Below, one piece after another: positions 51,025 through 58,265 of a stretch of 64,000 nt of DNA. The position numbers were made by a program, and so were the translations under genes. Position 1 is the first letter of the stretch. The number at the start of each line of letters is the position of its first letter. The notes below the pieces were generated by a model. That model saw only the letters and a program-made list of their open reading frames with translations, did not search any database and had not been told where the DNA came from. This stretch comes from Hymenobacter cheonanensis (GTDB lineage: Bacteria; Bacteroidota; Bacteroidia; Cytophagales; Hymenobacteraceae): positions 62,001-126,000 of the forward strand of contig NZ_JAUQSW010000013.1 of the NCBI RefSeq assembly GCF_030581075.1, given 5' to 3'.

Positions 51025-51290
51025 TGGGAAGAAGATGTGAGCCCGCTGGGGGCGGTGGGCGAATCCGCTGTGGCGGCCAGCAGCTGGGTGAGCAAAGTTT
51101 CGGCCCGGTGGTAGGCGCGCTCCTCAGCAGCCTTCAGCCGTTCCTCGCCCCCGCCGCCCGGCAGGCCATTGTAACCCTGCAGTTGCCACCGCAGGCCTTC
51201 CAGGACGAGGCACTCGGTGCGCAGCACCCGTTCGAGGATGGTATGCAGCAAAGGCTGAGGCTGGAGGGCAGTGTCGGCGCTAGAAGACAT
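51021..51290 (-). CDS. Hypothetical protein, first gene of the ars operon
   Basis: 89 residues from the ATG at 51290 (MSSSADTALQPQPLLHTIL); an ATG at 51305 would add five residues. Mostly helical (ILERVLRTECLVLEGLRWQLQGYNG; EERLKAAEERAYHRAETLLTQLLAA) with a Ser/Thr/Gly-rich tail. The ATGA overlap with arsR (51021-51024) implies coupled translation. No family recognised. The operator-like palindrome begins 26 bp upstream. Its helical, compact form could suit a small accessory factor of ArsR, but this is a guess. Confidence 0.72.
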   Translation of the reverse strand: MSSSADTALQPQPLLHTILERVLRTECLVLEGLRWQLQGYNGLPGGGGEERLKAAEERAYHRAETLLTQLLAATADSPTAPSGLTSSSQ

Positions 51291-51316
51291 ACAGGGAGGA
51301 TGCAAAGCCGGGATTC

Positions 51317-51359
51317 ATGTCGCAAATATACGACATAGTATGACGTAAGTTTGCGACAT
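51317..51359. promoter_or_regulatory. ArsR operator-like 43-bp near-palindrome
   Basis: Two 21-base halves around a central G (51338) are reverse complements at 18 of 21 positions. Outer arms ATGTCGCAAA and TTTGCGACAT are perfect; inner arms TACGACATA and TATGACGTA nearly so. It lies 26 bp upstream of the first ars gene, where an autorepressor such as ArsR would block transcription. Confidence 0.8.
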
Positions 51360-51882
51360 AGGACGAAGTTTTTTGCATTTGTTTAAAAAGCACTGATTTA
51401 AAGCATATTAAATTGGCGAGCCCTGCGGGCCAGGTTATGTAGGGGTCCGCTGCGCTGCCGTGCTGCGCACCGCTCCCGCTGGTCGCGCCCTTCCTATCCT
51501 TCTCGCAAAGCCCTGCCGCGCCGGCCCAGCCCAGGCAGCGGCGCTTACTCGGAGCGGGGGCGGCTCTCCGCTGCTCCCGCTGGTCGCGACGGAAGGCCGG
51601 CCCCGCCCCAGTGCGCTTTGCAGCCCCGGCCGGGCCTCCCTCCTTTCTATATCGCAGCTGGCCGAACCGGCTAAGGCCGGTACCGCCAGCGAAGTGTTTG
51701 AGCCGGCATGACGCCGTCAGCTAGTGAGCGGAACAAGAGGGAGGAACTGGCTGGCTGGGCTGGATTGATAAAGCGCTTTTTATTTGATTTTTGTTGTCTT
51801 TTTAGCAACAAAAACGCTGATTTTGACGTTTAATAGGGAAAGCAAGAGGTTGTTTAGCTTCACCTTAGCCCCCTTAAACGTC
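51360..51882. other. Non-coding boundary between ars operon and conjugative backbone
   Basis: 523 bp. An AT-rich part (51360-51415) probably holds the ars promoter. The middle is GC-rich and carries a 16-bp direct repeat, GCTCCCGCTGGTCGCG, at 51472-51487 and 51573-51588. A T-rich stretch (51775-51810) precedes the methyltransferase gene. The open frame 51460-51711 has no recognisable family and was not called. Confidence 0.5.
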
Positions 51883-53517
51883 ATGCTAAATCCCGAATTC
51901 TTTCCCACCCCGGCCGCCGTCATTCAGCGCATGCTCGACCCGTTGTTCAACCCCGCTCCCACCGGCGACGAAACTACGGGCAGCGACCGATACCGGCGCT
52001 ATAACCCGGCCGCGGCAGCCCTGCGCAAGCTCACCATTTTGGAGCCCAGCGCCGGCAGCGGGGCCATCGTGGACGAGCTGACGGCCTGGCTGGACCGGGA
52101 GGACTACCACAGCCGCAGCGGCAAGCAAAACGTGTATTGCTGCGAAGCTGACCCCGAACTGCGCGCCGTGCTACACGACAAGGGCTACAAAGTCATTGCC
52201 AACGACTTTCTGAACTACCGGGGCGACCATTTTTTCGACCTCATTGTAATGAATCCGCCCTTCTCCAACGGCGACCGGCATTTGCTCAAGGCCTGGGACG
52301 TGGTAGCCGACGGCGGCGACGTGGTGTGCCTGCTCAACACCGAAACGCTGGCCAACCCCTACACCGAAACCCGGCAGCTGCTGGCCCGCCTCATCGAGGA
52401 CCATGGCACGAGCGAAGCGCTGGGAGCCGTTTTTGCCGAGGCCGAGCGCCCCACCAATGTAGGGGTAAGCTTGGTGCGGCTGCACAAGCCCGCCAAGGCC
52501 GACCGCCTTACGTTCGAGTTCACCAGCCGAGGCCGCCGGGGGCCGGAGTTGGATGAAAATCTGTTTGCCAATGCCGTGGCCACCCGCGACGTAATCGGTA
52601 ATATGGCGGCTGAGTACGAGGGCCTGAAAGCCCAGTATGCGGCCTACCTGCAAGCCCGCGAGGGCATGAAGTTCTACGCCAAAAGCCTGCTGCGCAGCGA
52701 ATACCAGGACGTGCTGAAACTGGCCGAGGCCAGCCTGGAGCGCGGTAGCCTGCGCACGAGCTACAACAACTTCGCCGACGAGATGAACCAGCAAATCTGG
52801 GGGCTGGTGCTCGATAAGGTGAACATTCAGAAGCTGATGACGGCCGACGTGCGCCGCAACTTCGCGGCCTTCAGCAAGGCCCAGGGCTACCAGGAGTTCA
52901 CCCACGAGGCCGTGGCCGAGCTGGTGGCGCTGGTACTCGACAACCGCGAAACCATTATGGAGCAGGCCGTGGAGTCGGTGTTCGACACCTTCACCAAGTA
53001 CCACAAGGAAAATCGCCTGCACGTAGAGGGCTGGGTTACCAACTCGCAGTGGAAGGTAAACCGCAAAGTAATTCTGCCCTACGCGGTGGAGGAAAGCTAT
53101 TCCGGCAAGGGCTTCCGCGTGAACTGGAGCCGCCGCGACGACTACGCCGACATCGACCGGGTGATGTGCTACCTGACGGGCGAGAATTACGATACCTGCT
53201 TGGGCATCGACACGGCGCTGGACCGCTACGGCAACCAGAACGCCAACCCAAACGGGGTATGGACGGTGTACAGTCGGTTCTTTGAAATCCGAGCATTTAA
53301 GAAGGGCACCGTGCACCTGATTTTCCGAGATGAATTCCTGTGGCAGGAGTTCAACCTGCGCGCCTGCGCCGGCAAGCAGTGGCTGCCCGGCCCCGAAATG
53401 GCCGCCTACCGCGCCCGACAGGCCAAAGCGGCTACCACCAAGACGCACCCCCTGGTGCCCGAGGCGGAGCAGTTGGCCGCGCCCGGTACCCAAATGCAGC
53501 TGCAACTTGCGGCCTGA
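51883..53517 (+). CDS. DUF4942/SAM-dependent DNA methyltransferase-like protein
   Basis: 544 residues from the ATG at 51883 (MLNPEFFPTPAAVIQRMLDP); upstream in-frame codons begin with TTG and were not chosen. N-terminal methyltransferase domain: ILEPSAGSGAIVDEL (52-66), CCEADPEL, DLIVMNPPFSNG with NPPF at 124-127, typical for N6-adenine or exocyclic amino methylation. C-terminal part resembles DUF4942 (MEQAVESVFDTFTKYHKENRL; FEIRAFKKGTVHLIFRD). Such proteins are frequent on Bacteroidetes conjugative elements, likely anti-restriction or DNA-modification functions. Confidence 0.85.
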   Translation: MLNPEFFPTPAAVIQRMLDPLFNPAPTGDETTGSDRYRRYNPAAAALRKLTILEPSAGSGAIVDELTAWLDREDYHSRSGKQNVYCCEADPELRAVLHDKGYKVIANDFLNYRGDHFFDLIVMNPPFSNGDRHLLKAWDVVADGGDVVCLLNTETLANPYTETRQLLARLIEDHGTSEALGAVFAEAERPTNVGVSLVRLHKPAKADRLTFEFTSRGRRGPELDENLFANAVATRDVIGNMAAEYEGLKAQYAAYLQAREGMKFYAKSLLRSEYQDVLKLAEASLERGSLRTSYNNFADEMNQQIWGLVLDKVNIQKLMTADVRRNFAAFSKAQGYQEFTHEAVAELVALVLDNRETIMEQAVESVFDTFTKYHKENRLHVEGWVTNSQWKVNRKVILPYAVEESYSGKGFRVNWSRRDDYADIDRVMCYLTGENYDTCLGIDTALDRYGNQNANPNGVWTVYSRFFEIRAFKKGTVHLIFRDEFLWQEFNLRACAGKQWLPGPEMAAYRARQAKAATTKTHPLVPEAEQLAAPGTQMQLQLAA

Positions 53518-53626
53518 GCACCGTTGCCAGCGGGCGGTAGCCCGCCCGCTGGCACGCGATGGAGGTAGTAGCGCATTACCCTGCTGCTTCTATTCCCGTG
53601 ACGCCGGGAAGCGTTATACTGCTTGC

Positions 53627-53905
53627 ATGAAAACCTCATCTTCTGTCACGGTTCCGCCCAGTGCTACCCCGCCGGCGGGCCAGCAGTTCAGCCACCTGCT
53701 GCGCCACGGCCGCTTCTCCTTCACCGAGCGCGAGTTACAGGAACACCTGCAAATGACCTATCGCACCATTAAGCAGCGCGAAGCCGACCCCTCCGGCCTG
53801 ACCGTGGCCGAGGCGCTCCGGGTAGCCGAGCTGCTGGCCGTGCCCGTGCAGACGGTGCTGGATGCGGCCCTGGCCGATGCACAGGCGGCCAGGTCGAAGC
53901 AGTAG
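53627..53905 (+). CDS. Small helix-turn-helix-like protein
   Basis: 92 residues from the ATG at 53627 (MKTSSSVTVPPSATPPAG). The disordered N-terminal 20 residues are followed by a compact helical region: FTERELQEHLQMTYRTIKQREADPSG and then LTVAEALRVAELLAVPVQTVLDAAL. This looks like a Cro/XRE-type HTH (TYRTIKQRE as recognition helix). It sits between the DUF4942 gene and the Fic module on the same strand and might regulate the module. No homolog was recognised with certainty. Confidence 0.65.
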   Translation: MKTSSSVTVPPSATPPAGQQFSHLLRHGRFSFTERELQEHLQMTYRTIKQREADPSGLTVAEALRVAELLAVPVQTVLDAALADAQAARSKQ

Positions 53906-53968
53906 CCCGGTTTGGCACATTTTTGCCTAACTTTCGTTTGCCGTAGTAGACCACTCAGGCAAAACAGC

Positions 53969-54268
53969 ATGGATACCCTCGTAAAATTCGGCCCCAAGGA
54001 AGCAACCCGCGAGCAGCGCCAGGCGCTGTCGGACCGGGCAGCCGCACTGAACGCAACCCAGGACCGCAAGCTGAGCCCCTTTGCCGAGCAGCTGAGCCAG
54101 CGCTACATCAACGGCGAGCTGAGTCTGGCCGAGGTTAACGCGCAGCTTGACGCGCATTACCAAGCCCAGACTCAGAAGCCGATACCCACGCGGGGAGCCG
54201 ATGGCATCCTGGCGGTGGCACCCCGGCCGGCTCCCGCCGTGACCAAGGCCCGCTCTTTATCGCACTAG
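53969..54268 (+). CDS. VbhA-like antitoxin candidate
   Basis: 99 residues from the ATG at 53969 (MDTLVKFGPKEATREQ). The segment FAEQLSQRYINGELSLAEVNAQLDAHYQ (about 36-63) fits the antitoxin VbhA-type helical domain that plugs the active site of Fic toxins. The strict inhibitory motif (S/T)xxxE(G/N) was not found, so inhibition may differ. It is upstream of the Fic gene by 86 bp, with a hairpin between, the order found in VbhA-VbhT. A basic Ala/Pro tail follows. Confidence 0.68.
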   Translation: MDTLVKFGPKEATREQRQALSDRAAALNATQDRKLSPFAEQLSQRYINGELSLAEVNAQLDAHYQAQTQKPIPTRGADGILAVAPRPAPAVTKARSLSH

Positions 54269-54292
54269 CCCTTCGCTTCAATTCTATTCGCT

Positions 54293-54318
54293 AACGCCCT
54301 GCCGGTTGGTGGGGCGTT
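54293..54318 (+). terminator. Hairpin with T-run between antitoxin and Fic genes
   Basis: Arms AACGCCC (54293-54299) and GGGCGTT (54312-54318), 12-base loop, followed by TT. It lies 25 bp past the antitoxin stop. Possibly an attenuator that keeps toxin below antitoxin (inference). Confidence 0.6.
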
Positions 54319-54354
54319 TTGCTTGCTTACCCAGTTCCCGCGCAGGTTTCCTCT

Positions 54355-55446
54355 ATGACTGACGGTTTTACCGACTCCCACACCGGTGTCCTGATTAATA
54401 AGCTCAACATTGCCGATGAGGACAAGCTGGCCGAGGTCGAAGGCAACCGCTTCCACTTCCGCCTGCTGGAGGTACTGGCCGGCCACGTGGAAGTGACGCC
54501 TCACAATGCCCAGGGCCTGCAGGCATTGCACCGCCACCTTTTTCAGGATGTGTACCCGTGGGCCGGCGAAACGCGCGCCTGGGGCGAGTTTCAGGCTACC
54601 AAGTCAACATCGGCCGATAAGGACGGTCCCGGCCTGTACACCATGTACTTTGGCAGCTACCAGCAACTGCCCGCGCACCTGGATGCCATCGGGCAACAGC
54701 TGGCCGCTGAGCGCTTTCTGAAGGGGCTGGATAAAGACCAGTTCGTGGCCCGGGCGGCCTACTATTTCGACCAGTACAACTACGCCCACGCCTTTCGGGA
54801 GGGCAATGGCCGGACCTTGGGCGCGGCTTTTCAAGTGCTGGCGGAGAATGCCGGCTACGACGTGAACCTCGTTGCGCAGTCGCACCCCAAGCAATACAAC
54901 CAGGCCCGGGACTATGCTATTCTACGGCCCACCGGGAACCCGGAAACCGATTTGCAGCCGCTCCGCGCCTTTTTTGGCCAGATTACCACGCCGCTCCCGG
55001 AATTGGTGCTAGCCCCGGCCGCGCCCGTGGCCGTGCCCGAGTTTCTGCGCCGGGTGGACGCCATGCGCGAGGTGCAGCAGAGTCAGGAGCCCATCTGGCG
55101 GGCACTGCTGGGAGGGCGTCACACGGGGGTAGCCCGGCAGATTATGCAGGGCACCCGCGGCGTGGTGCACCCCGATGCGCAGCAGCCCGCACGGCTGGCC
55201 ATCCTGAAAACCGGAGCCGAACTGCTTCAGGAAATGCCCGCCAAGATGGAAGATGCCCGCCTGCGCCAGCGCGTGGCGCGGCTGCTGCGGGCACTCCCCC
55301 TGGTTACGGTGGTGTTGCTGGTAGTCGGGCCGCCGCTGCAGGCCGCGCCATCCGCCGGCCCGGAACCACCGAAAATACCCGTAGCCAGTAAAGACGAGCC
55401 GCTGCAAAAAGCACCGGAGTTAAAGCGTCGAGGCCCAAAGCTGTGA
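54355..55446 (+). CDS. Fic-domain protein, putative toxin
   Basis: 363 residues from the ATG at 54355 (MTDGFTDSHTGVL). The Fic core spans residues 50-200: ALHRHLFQDVYPWAGETRAWG and the active motif H145AFREGNGR153TLG. The catalytic His and the GNGR are kept, but the usual Pro after His is Ala and the last motif Arg (GNGRxxR) is Gly. Fic enzymes AMPylate target proteins. A C-terminal arm with a hydrophobic stretch (LPLVTVVLLVVGPPLQA) and the tail QKAPELKRRGPKL follows. That tail recurs in the toxin at 56308. Confidence 0.87.
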   Translation: MTDGFTDSHTGVLINKLNIADEDKLAEVEGNRFHFRLLEVLAGHVEVTPHNAQGLQALHRHLFQDVYPWAGETRAWGEFQATKSTSADKDGPGLYTMYFGSYQQLPAHLDAIGQQLAAERFLKGLDKDQFVARAAYYFDQYNYAHAFREGNGRTLGAAFQVLAENAGYDVNLVAQSHPKQYNQARDYAILRPTGNPETDLQPLRAFFGQITTPLPELVLAPAAPVAVPEFLRRVDAMREVQQSQEPIWRALLGGRHTGVARQIMQGTRGVVHPDAQQPARLAILKTGAELLQEMPAKMEDARLRQRVARLLRALPLVTVVLLVVGPPLQAAPSAGPEPPKIPVASKDEPLQKAPELKRRGPKL

Positions 55447-55598
55447 GTTCGAAATAGAGCTGATTTGTTGCCTCCCAGGACGCCGGTGCGAGCTTTTATT
55501 CGTATCTTGTATTGGTGGAAAAAGCACTCTATTTCTCCGAAAACGAGCAAATCAAGCAGCAGCGTCGCGAGGTGGTAAAGTTTGCAGTTGGCGTGTCA

Positions 55599-55835
55599 AT
55601 GAGTCAAAATCGACCGCCCTCGACGCTTCTGGTGGAGTTGCAGAACCAATACATTGCCGGGCAGATTGACCTGGCGCAATTGTCGGCCGCGCTCGACGCC
55701 GAGTACCAGCCAGCTCCCGGCTTTGACCCTTTCGCTAGGTATGCGCCCGGAGCAGGCCCGCAAGTAGAGCCGGCCCATCAGTACGACCCATATCTGCACT
55801 TTGATGAATCGAGCGTAGGCCCTCGCCTGCCGTAG
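55599..55835 (+). CDS. Second VbhA-like antitoxin candidate
   Basis: 78 residues from the ATG at 55599 (MSQNRPPSTLLVELQ); upstream in-frame codons open with TTG at 55512. LLVELQNQYIAGQIDLAQLSAALDAEY (about 9-35) aligns with the antitoxin at 53969 (LSQRYINGELSLAEVNAQLDAHY). A Pro/Tyr/His-rich tail follows. It lies 152 bp past the Fic stop and has no toxin partner of its own in frame, so it may be an orphan antitoxin or a second inhibitor of Fic. Confidence 0.6.
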   Translation: MSQNRPPSTLLVELQNQYIAGQIDLAQLSAALDAEYQPAPGFDPFARYAPGAGPQVEPAHQYDPYLHFDESSVGPRLP

Positions 55836-56002
55836 CTTTACTGAGTCCGGCTGATTTAGCGCAACTATAGGGCCTGAAAAGGTGTTTAAATAGAATAGGG
55901 ACTGCTATTGGCTTTCTCCCTCTGGTTCCCAATCCAGCTTTCGGGAATATGCTTCCCTGTCACACGAAAGGCTAATAGCCCGGGCTCACATATCCTGTAC
56001 TC
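55836..56002. other. Intergenic promoter-like region of the DUF6922/AbiEii pair
   Basis: 167 bp between the small antitoxin-like gene and the DUF6922 gene. Part is AT-rich and the TATCCTGT near 55990 would suit a Bacteroidetes -7 element. No gene seen. Confidence 0.35.
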
Positions 56003-56353
56003 ATGGAAAAGCTCACCCCTTCTGCTACGGTTGCAACGCCCGAGCCGCAGGTCGTACCGGCCCCCCTGGCCGAGCACCTGCCAACGCTATTGTGGGACGT
56101 AGACCCCGATACCATCGACCCGCAGGCCATGGCGCGTACCATCGTGCAGCGCGTCATTCAGCGCGGGAGCAAAGAAGACTGGGCCGCCATGCTGGAATAT
56201 TACGGCAGGCCCCGCGTGCAGGAAATCGTTGAAACGGTACCCTATATGTCGGATGCCGCCATTGCGGCCGTATGCCAGTTCTTCCACATCGAAAAGGAAA
56301 CGCTTAGATGCTACCAGCGCAAGCAGTCGATACCGCAAACCTTCAACTCCTAG
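56003..56353 (+). CDS. DUF6922-type antitoxin candidate
   Basis: 116 residues. After a Pro-rich start comes LPTLLWDVDPDTIDPQAMARTIVQRVIQRGSKEDWAAMLEYYG (about 27-68), the DUF6922 pattern, then VQEIVETVPYMSDAAIAAVCQFFHIEKETLRCY. Proteins of this type precede AbiEii-like nucleotidyltransferases in Bacteroidetes and are presumed antitoxins. The gene overlaps the next one by 46 bp if the ATG at 56308 is used. Confidence 0.82.
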   Translation: MEKLTPSATVATPEPQVVPAPLAEHLPTLLWDVDPDTIDPQAMARTIVQRVIQRGSKEDWAAMLEYYGRPRVQEIVETVPYMSDAAIAAVCQFFHIEKETLRCYQRKQSIPQTFNS

Positions 56354-57090
56354 CGCAGCTCATGCAGGAGCCCTTGCTGAAGCCGTTCGTCCTGGTAGGG
56401 GGAACGGCTTTGGCGTTACATCTGGGTCACCGTCGCAGCCGCGACCTCGACCTGTTTTCGGACGGCCCCACCCCGATTGACGGAGAAATCAAGGACCTGC
56501 TGATAAGCAAATATAAGATGCGGGCCGACGGCGCGCTCCAACGAATGCGGGCCCAGGAGCCGGAATGGGACAAAGCCGCCATTCAGGGTGTCATCGGCCA
56601 GGTGAAAACCGATGTGGTGAATTATGGCTTCCCGCTGTTACGACCGCCCGTGCTCTATCCCGACTCCAACATTCGTATGGCTTCACTCGAAGACCTGGGC
56701 GCTATGAAGCTGGCCGGTGTGGTGATGAGCGGCGAAAGGCTCCGCGACTTCGTGGACGTGGCCGCGCTGAGCGAAAAGCTCACTCTGAACCAGATGCGCC
56801 AAGCCTATGAAGGCCGCTTTAATACATCATCATCCGAAGTGCCCCGCGCCCTGGCCTTCCACGGCGACATCGACTTTAACATGAAGCCCGAAATGCAGGG
56901 TTACCGCTGGCCGGCCATTGCCGCGCGCCTGGAGCAGATGCAGCGCAGCCCCGACCTCCTGTTTCCACCCATCGTGGAGCAGCGGCTAGTGATGCCGGTG
57001 CTGGGGCCACTGGCAGAGGAAAATGCCAAAGCCTTACTGCCAGACCAACAAAAAGCCCCCGAGCCGAAGCGCCGGGGGCTTAAGCTATAA
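56308..57090 (+). CDS. AbiEii-family nucleotidyltransferase toxin with basic C-terminal tail
   Basis: 260 residues (ATG at 56308; an ATG at 56362 also gives a complete domain). Active site: FVLVGGTALALHLGHRRSRD46LD48LFS. Then DTxxNYGF-like strand and the helical C-terminal half (GAMKLAGVVMSGERLRDFVDVAAL), as usual for this family. The protein ends QKAPEPKRRGLKL, matching the Fic protein tail at 11 of 13 positions although the codons differ. Toxicity, most likely by nucleotidylation of RNA, is inferred from the family. Partner: DUF6922 protein. Confidence 0.85.
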   Translation: MLPAQAVDTANLQLLAQLMQEPLLKPFVLVGGTALALHLGHRRSRDLDLFSDGPTPIDGEIKDLLISKYKMRADGALQRMRAQEPEWDKAAIQGVIGQVKTDVVNYGFPLLRPPVLYPDSNIRMASLEDLGAMKLAGVVMSGERLRDFVDVAALSEKLTLNQMRQAYEGRFNTSSSEVPRALAFHGDIDFNMKPEMQGYRWPAIAARLEQMQRSPDLLFPPIVEQRLVMPVLGPLAEENAKALLPDQQKAPEPKRRGLKL

Positions 57091-57104
57091 GCAGCAGAAA
57101 TAGC

Positions 57105-57296
57105 CTAGAAAGGCTTGTACCGCTCGTAGGGATTGTATGGATTGCGGTTGGGCGGCGTGACCTTACTGGAAAGTCCCCAGAACTTGCTTAGGCCAAAGAG
57201 CACCAGCCCCCAGGTGGCGGCAGTGCTGCCCCAACTGGGAGCCCAAGACGAATACAGAAAGGCGATAATCGCCGCGAAAATCAGGAAGCTACGCAT
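57105..57296 (-). CDS. Small membrane protein at the end of the tra operon
   Basis: 63 residues: two membrane segments (FLIFAAIIAFLYSSWAP; TAATWGLVLFGLSKFWGL) and a polar tail rich in Asn, Pro and Tyr (PPNRNPYNPYERYKPF). It follows TraN by about 93 bp on the same strand. Small membrane proteins are common in T4SS operons. It converges on the AbiEii gene with a 14-bp gap. Function unknown. Confidence 0.6.
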   Translation of the reverse strand: MRSFLIFAAIIAFLYSSWAPSWGSTAATWGLVLFGLSKFWGLSSKVTPPNRNPYNPYERYKPF

Positions 57297-57389
57297 ACCA
57301 ACACGGGTTAAATCTTCACACTAACTAGGCAGGCAACGCAGTGTGGGCACTTTTCGTTGCTTCTGCCCAGCTGCTGAGCTTGACAATGC

Positions 57390-58253
57390 CTATTTGAAAG
57401 TCCGGGCTTTGAGCAGGTCGGCGTTGGTAAGCTTGAGCTTGACGTTGCGCCCGCCGCCCTTTTCGTACACCTCGATGATGAGCTGCTTTTGCTCGGGGAT
57501 GGTGAATTTCTTGAAGATGTAGACCTGTTCGAGCTGGCCTTTGGCGTCAATCTTTTTCAGGCCCCCATTGAAGACGTAAATGGGCGTGATTTCTAAGGCC
57601 TGCTCGGCCGTGCGCTTGGCCACCTGCTTATCCTGAATGTAGAATTTGACGAAGTCCACGTCGTAAGTCACGTTCGATTTGTTGGCAACGTGCAGCGGAA
57701 AAAACAGGGTTTCCTGCTTGTAGCCCACGTTGCCGGCACGCACGCTGAGTTGGTTGGCACTCTCGCTGGCCGAGGTACCGCCCGCCGCCAGCGCTTGCCG
57801 GGAGTAGGCATCCAGATTGCCCTGCGGGATGGGCGAGTTCGATAAAATGGCTTCCCCTTGCGCCGACGAAGCCGAGCCGGCCGCGCCCAGGTCGAGGCTG
57901 AGCACCTTAGGGTCGTGCTGGTAGTTCACCACGAAGGAGTACAGCTTTCCATCCGAGGTGAGCACCGTCATGTTCGATTCCGGAAAGCCGGCCGAAGCGG
58001 CTTTCACCCGCACGATATTTTCCGCGCCGGTGGCCTTGGCCGCAATCAGGCCCGAGCTGCCCAGGTCGACGTAAGTGATAGGAAAAGGGAACACTAGATG
58101 AGTCGTTTTCTGGTCGCTGATATAGAGCGGATAGGTCGGCAGCTTATTGGCTTCCGAGTATTGCAGCATCCGGGCGGCCGAGGTCTGGGCCTGCACCGGA
58201 ACAGCCGCCAGGCCGAGTAAAAGGGCGCTGGTAGCAAATAGGGTGGTTTTCAT
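57390..58253 (-). CDS. traN: Conjugative transfer protein TraN
   Basis: 287 residues of the Bacteroidetes TraN family (DUF4138-like), an outer-envelope component of the mating apparatus. Signal peptide to about residue 22 (AVPVQAQ). The N-terminal domain binds nearby partners through YPLYISDQKTTHLVFPFPITYVDLGS. The C-terminal domain (QETLFFPLHVANKSNVTYDVDFVKFYIQDK) resembles VirB9/CagX-type beta folds. Shorter than the 330 or so residues of CTnDOT TraN. Follows TraM by 12 bp. Confidence 0.9.
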   Translation of the reverse strand: MKTTLFATSALLLGLAAVPVQAQTSAARMLQYSEANKLPTYPLYISDQKTTHLVFPFPITYVDLGSSGLIAAKATGAENIVRVKAASAGFPESNMTVLTSDGKLYSFVVNYQHDPKVLSLDLGAAGSASSAQGEAILSNSPIPQGNLDAYSRQALAAGGTSASESANQLSVRAGNVGYKQETLFFPLHVANKSNVTYDVDFVKFYIQDKQVAKRTAEQALEITPIYVFNGGLKKIDAKGQLEQVYIFKKFTIPEQKQLIIEVYEKGGGRNVKLKLTNADLLKARTFK

Positions 58254-58265
58254 GGGAAGGAGTCG

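Noticed and set aside
51460..51711. 83-residue open frame between the ars operon and the methyltransferase gene
   Set aside because: No family-like features, Ala/Pro/Arg-rich, and it contains one of the direct repeats.
51784..51882. Upstream extension of the methyltransferase by 33 residues from a TTG
   Set aside because: The ATG at 51883 matches the conserved N-terminus (LNPEFFPTP) and the extension is a T-rich promoter-like segment.
52171..53505. 444-residue minus-strand open frame over the methyltransferase gene
   Set aside because: Antisense shadow of a gene with clear NPPF and SAM motifs; no own motif.
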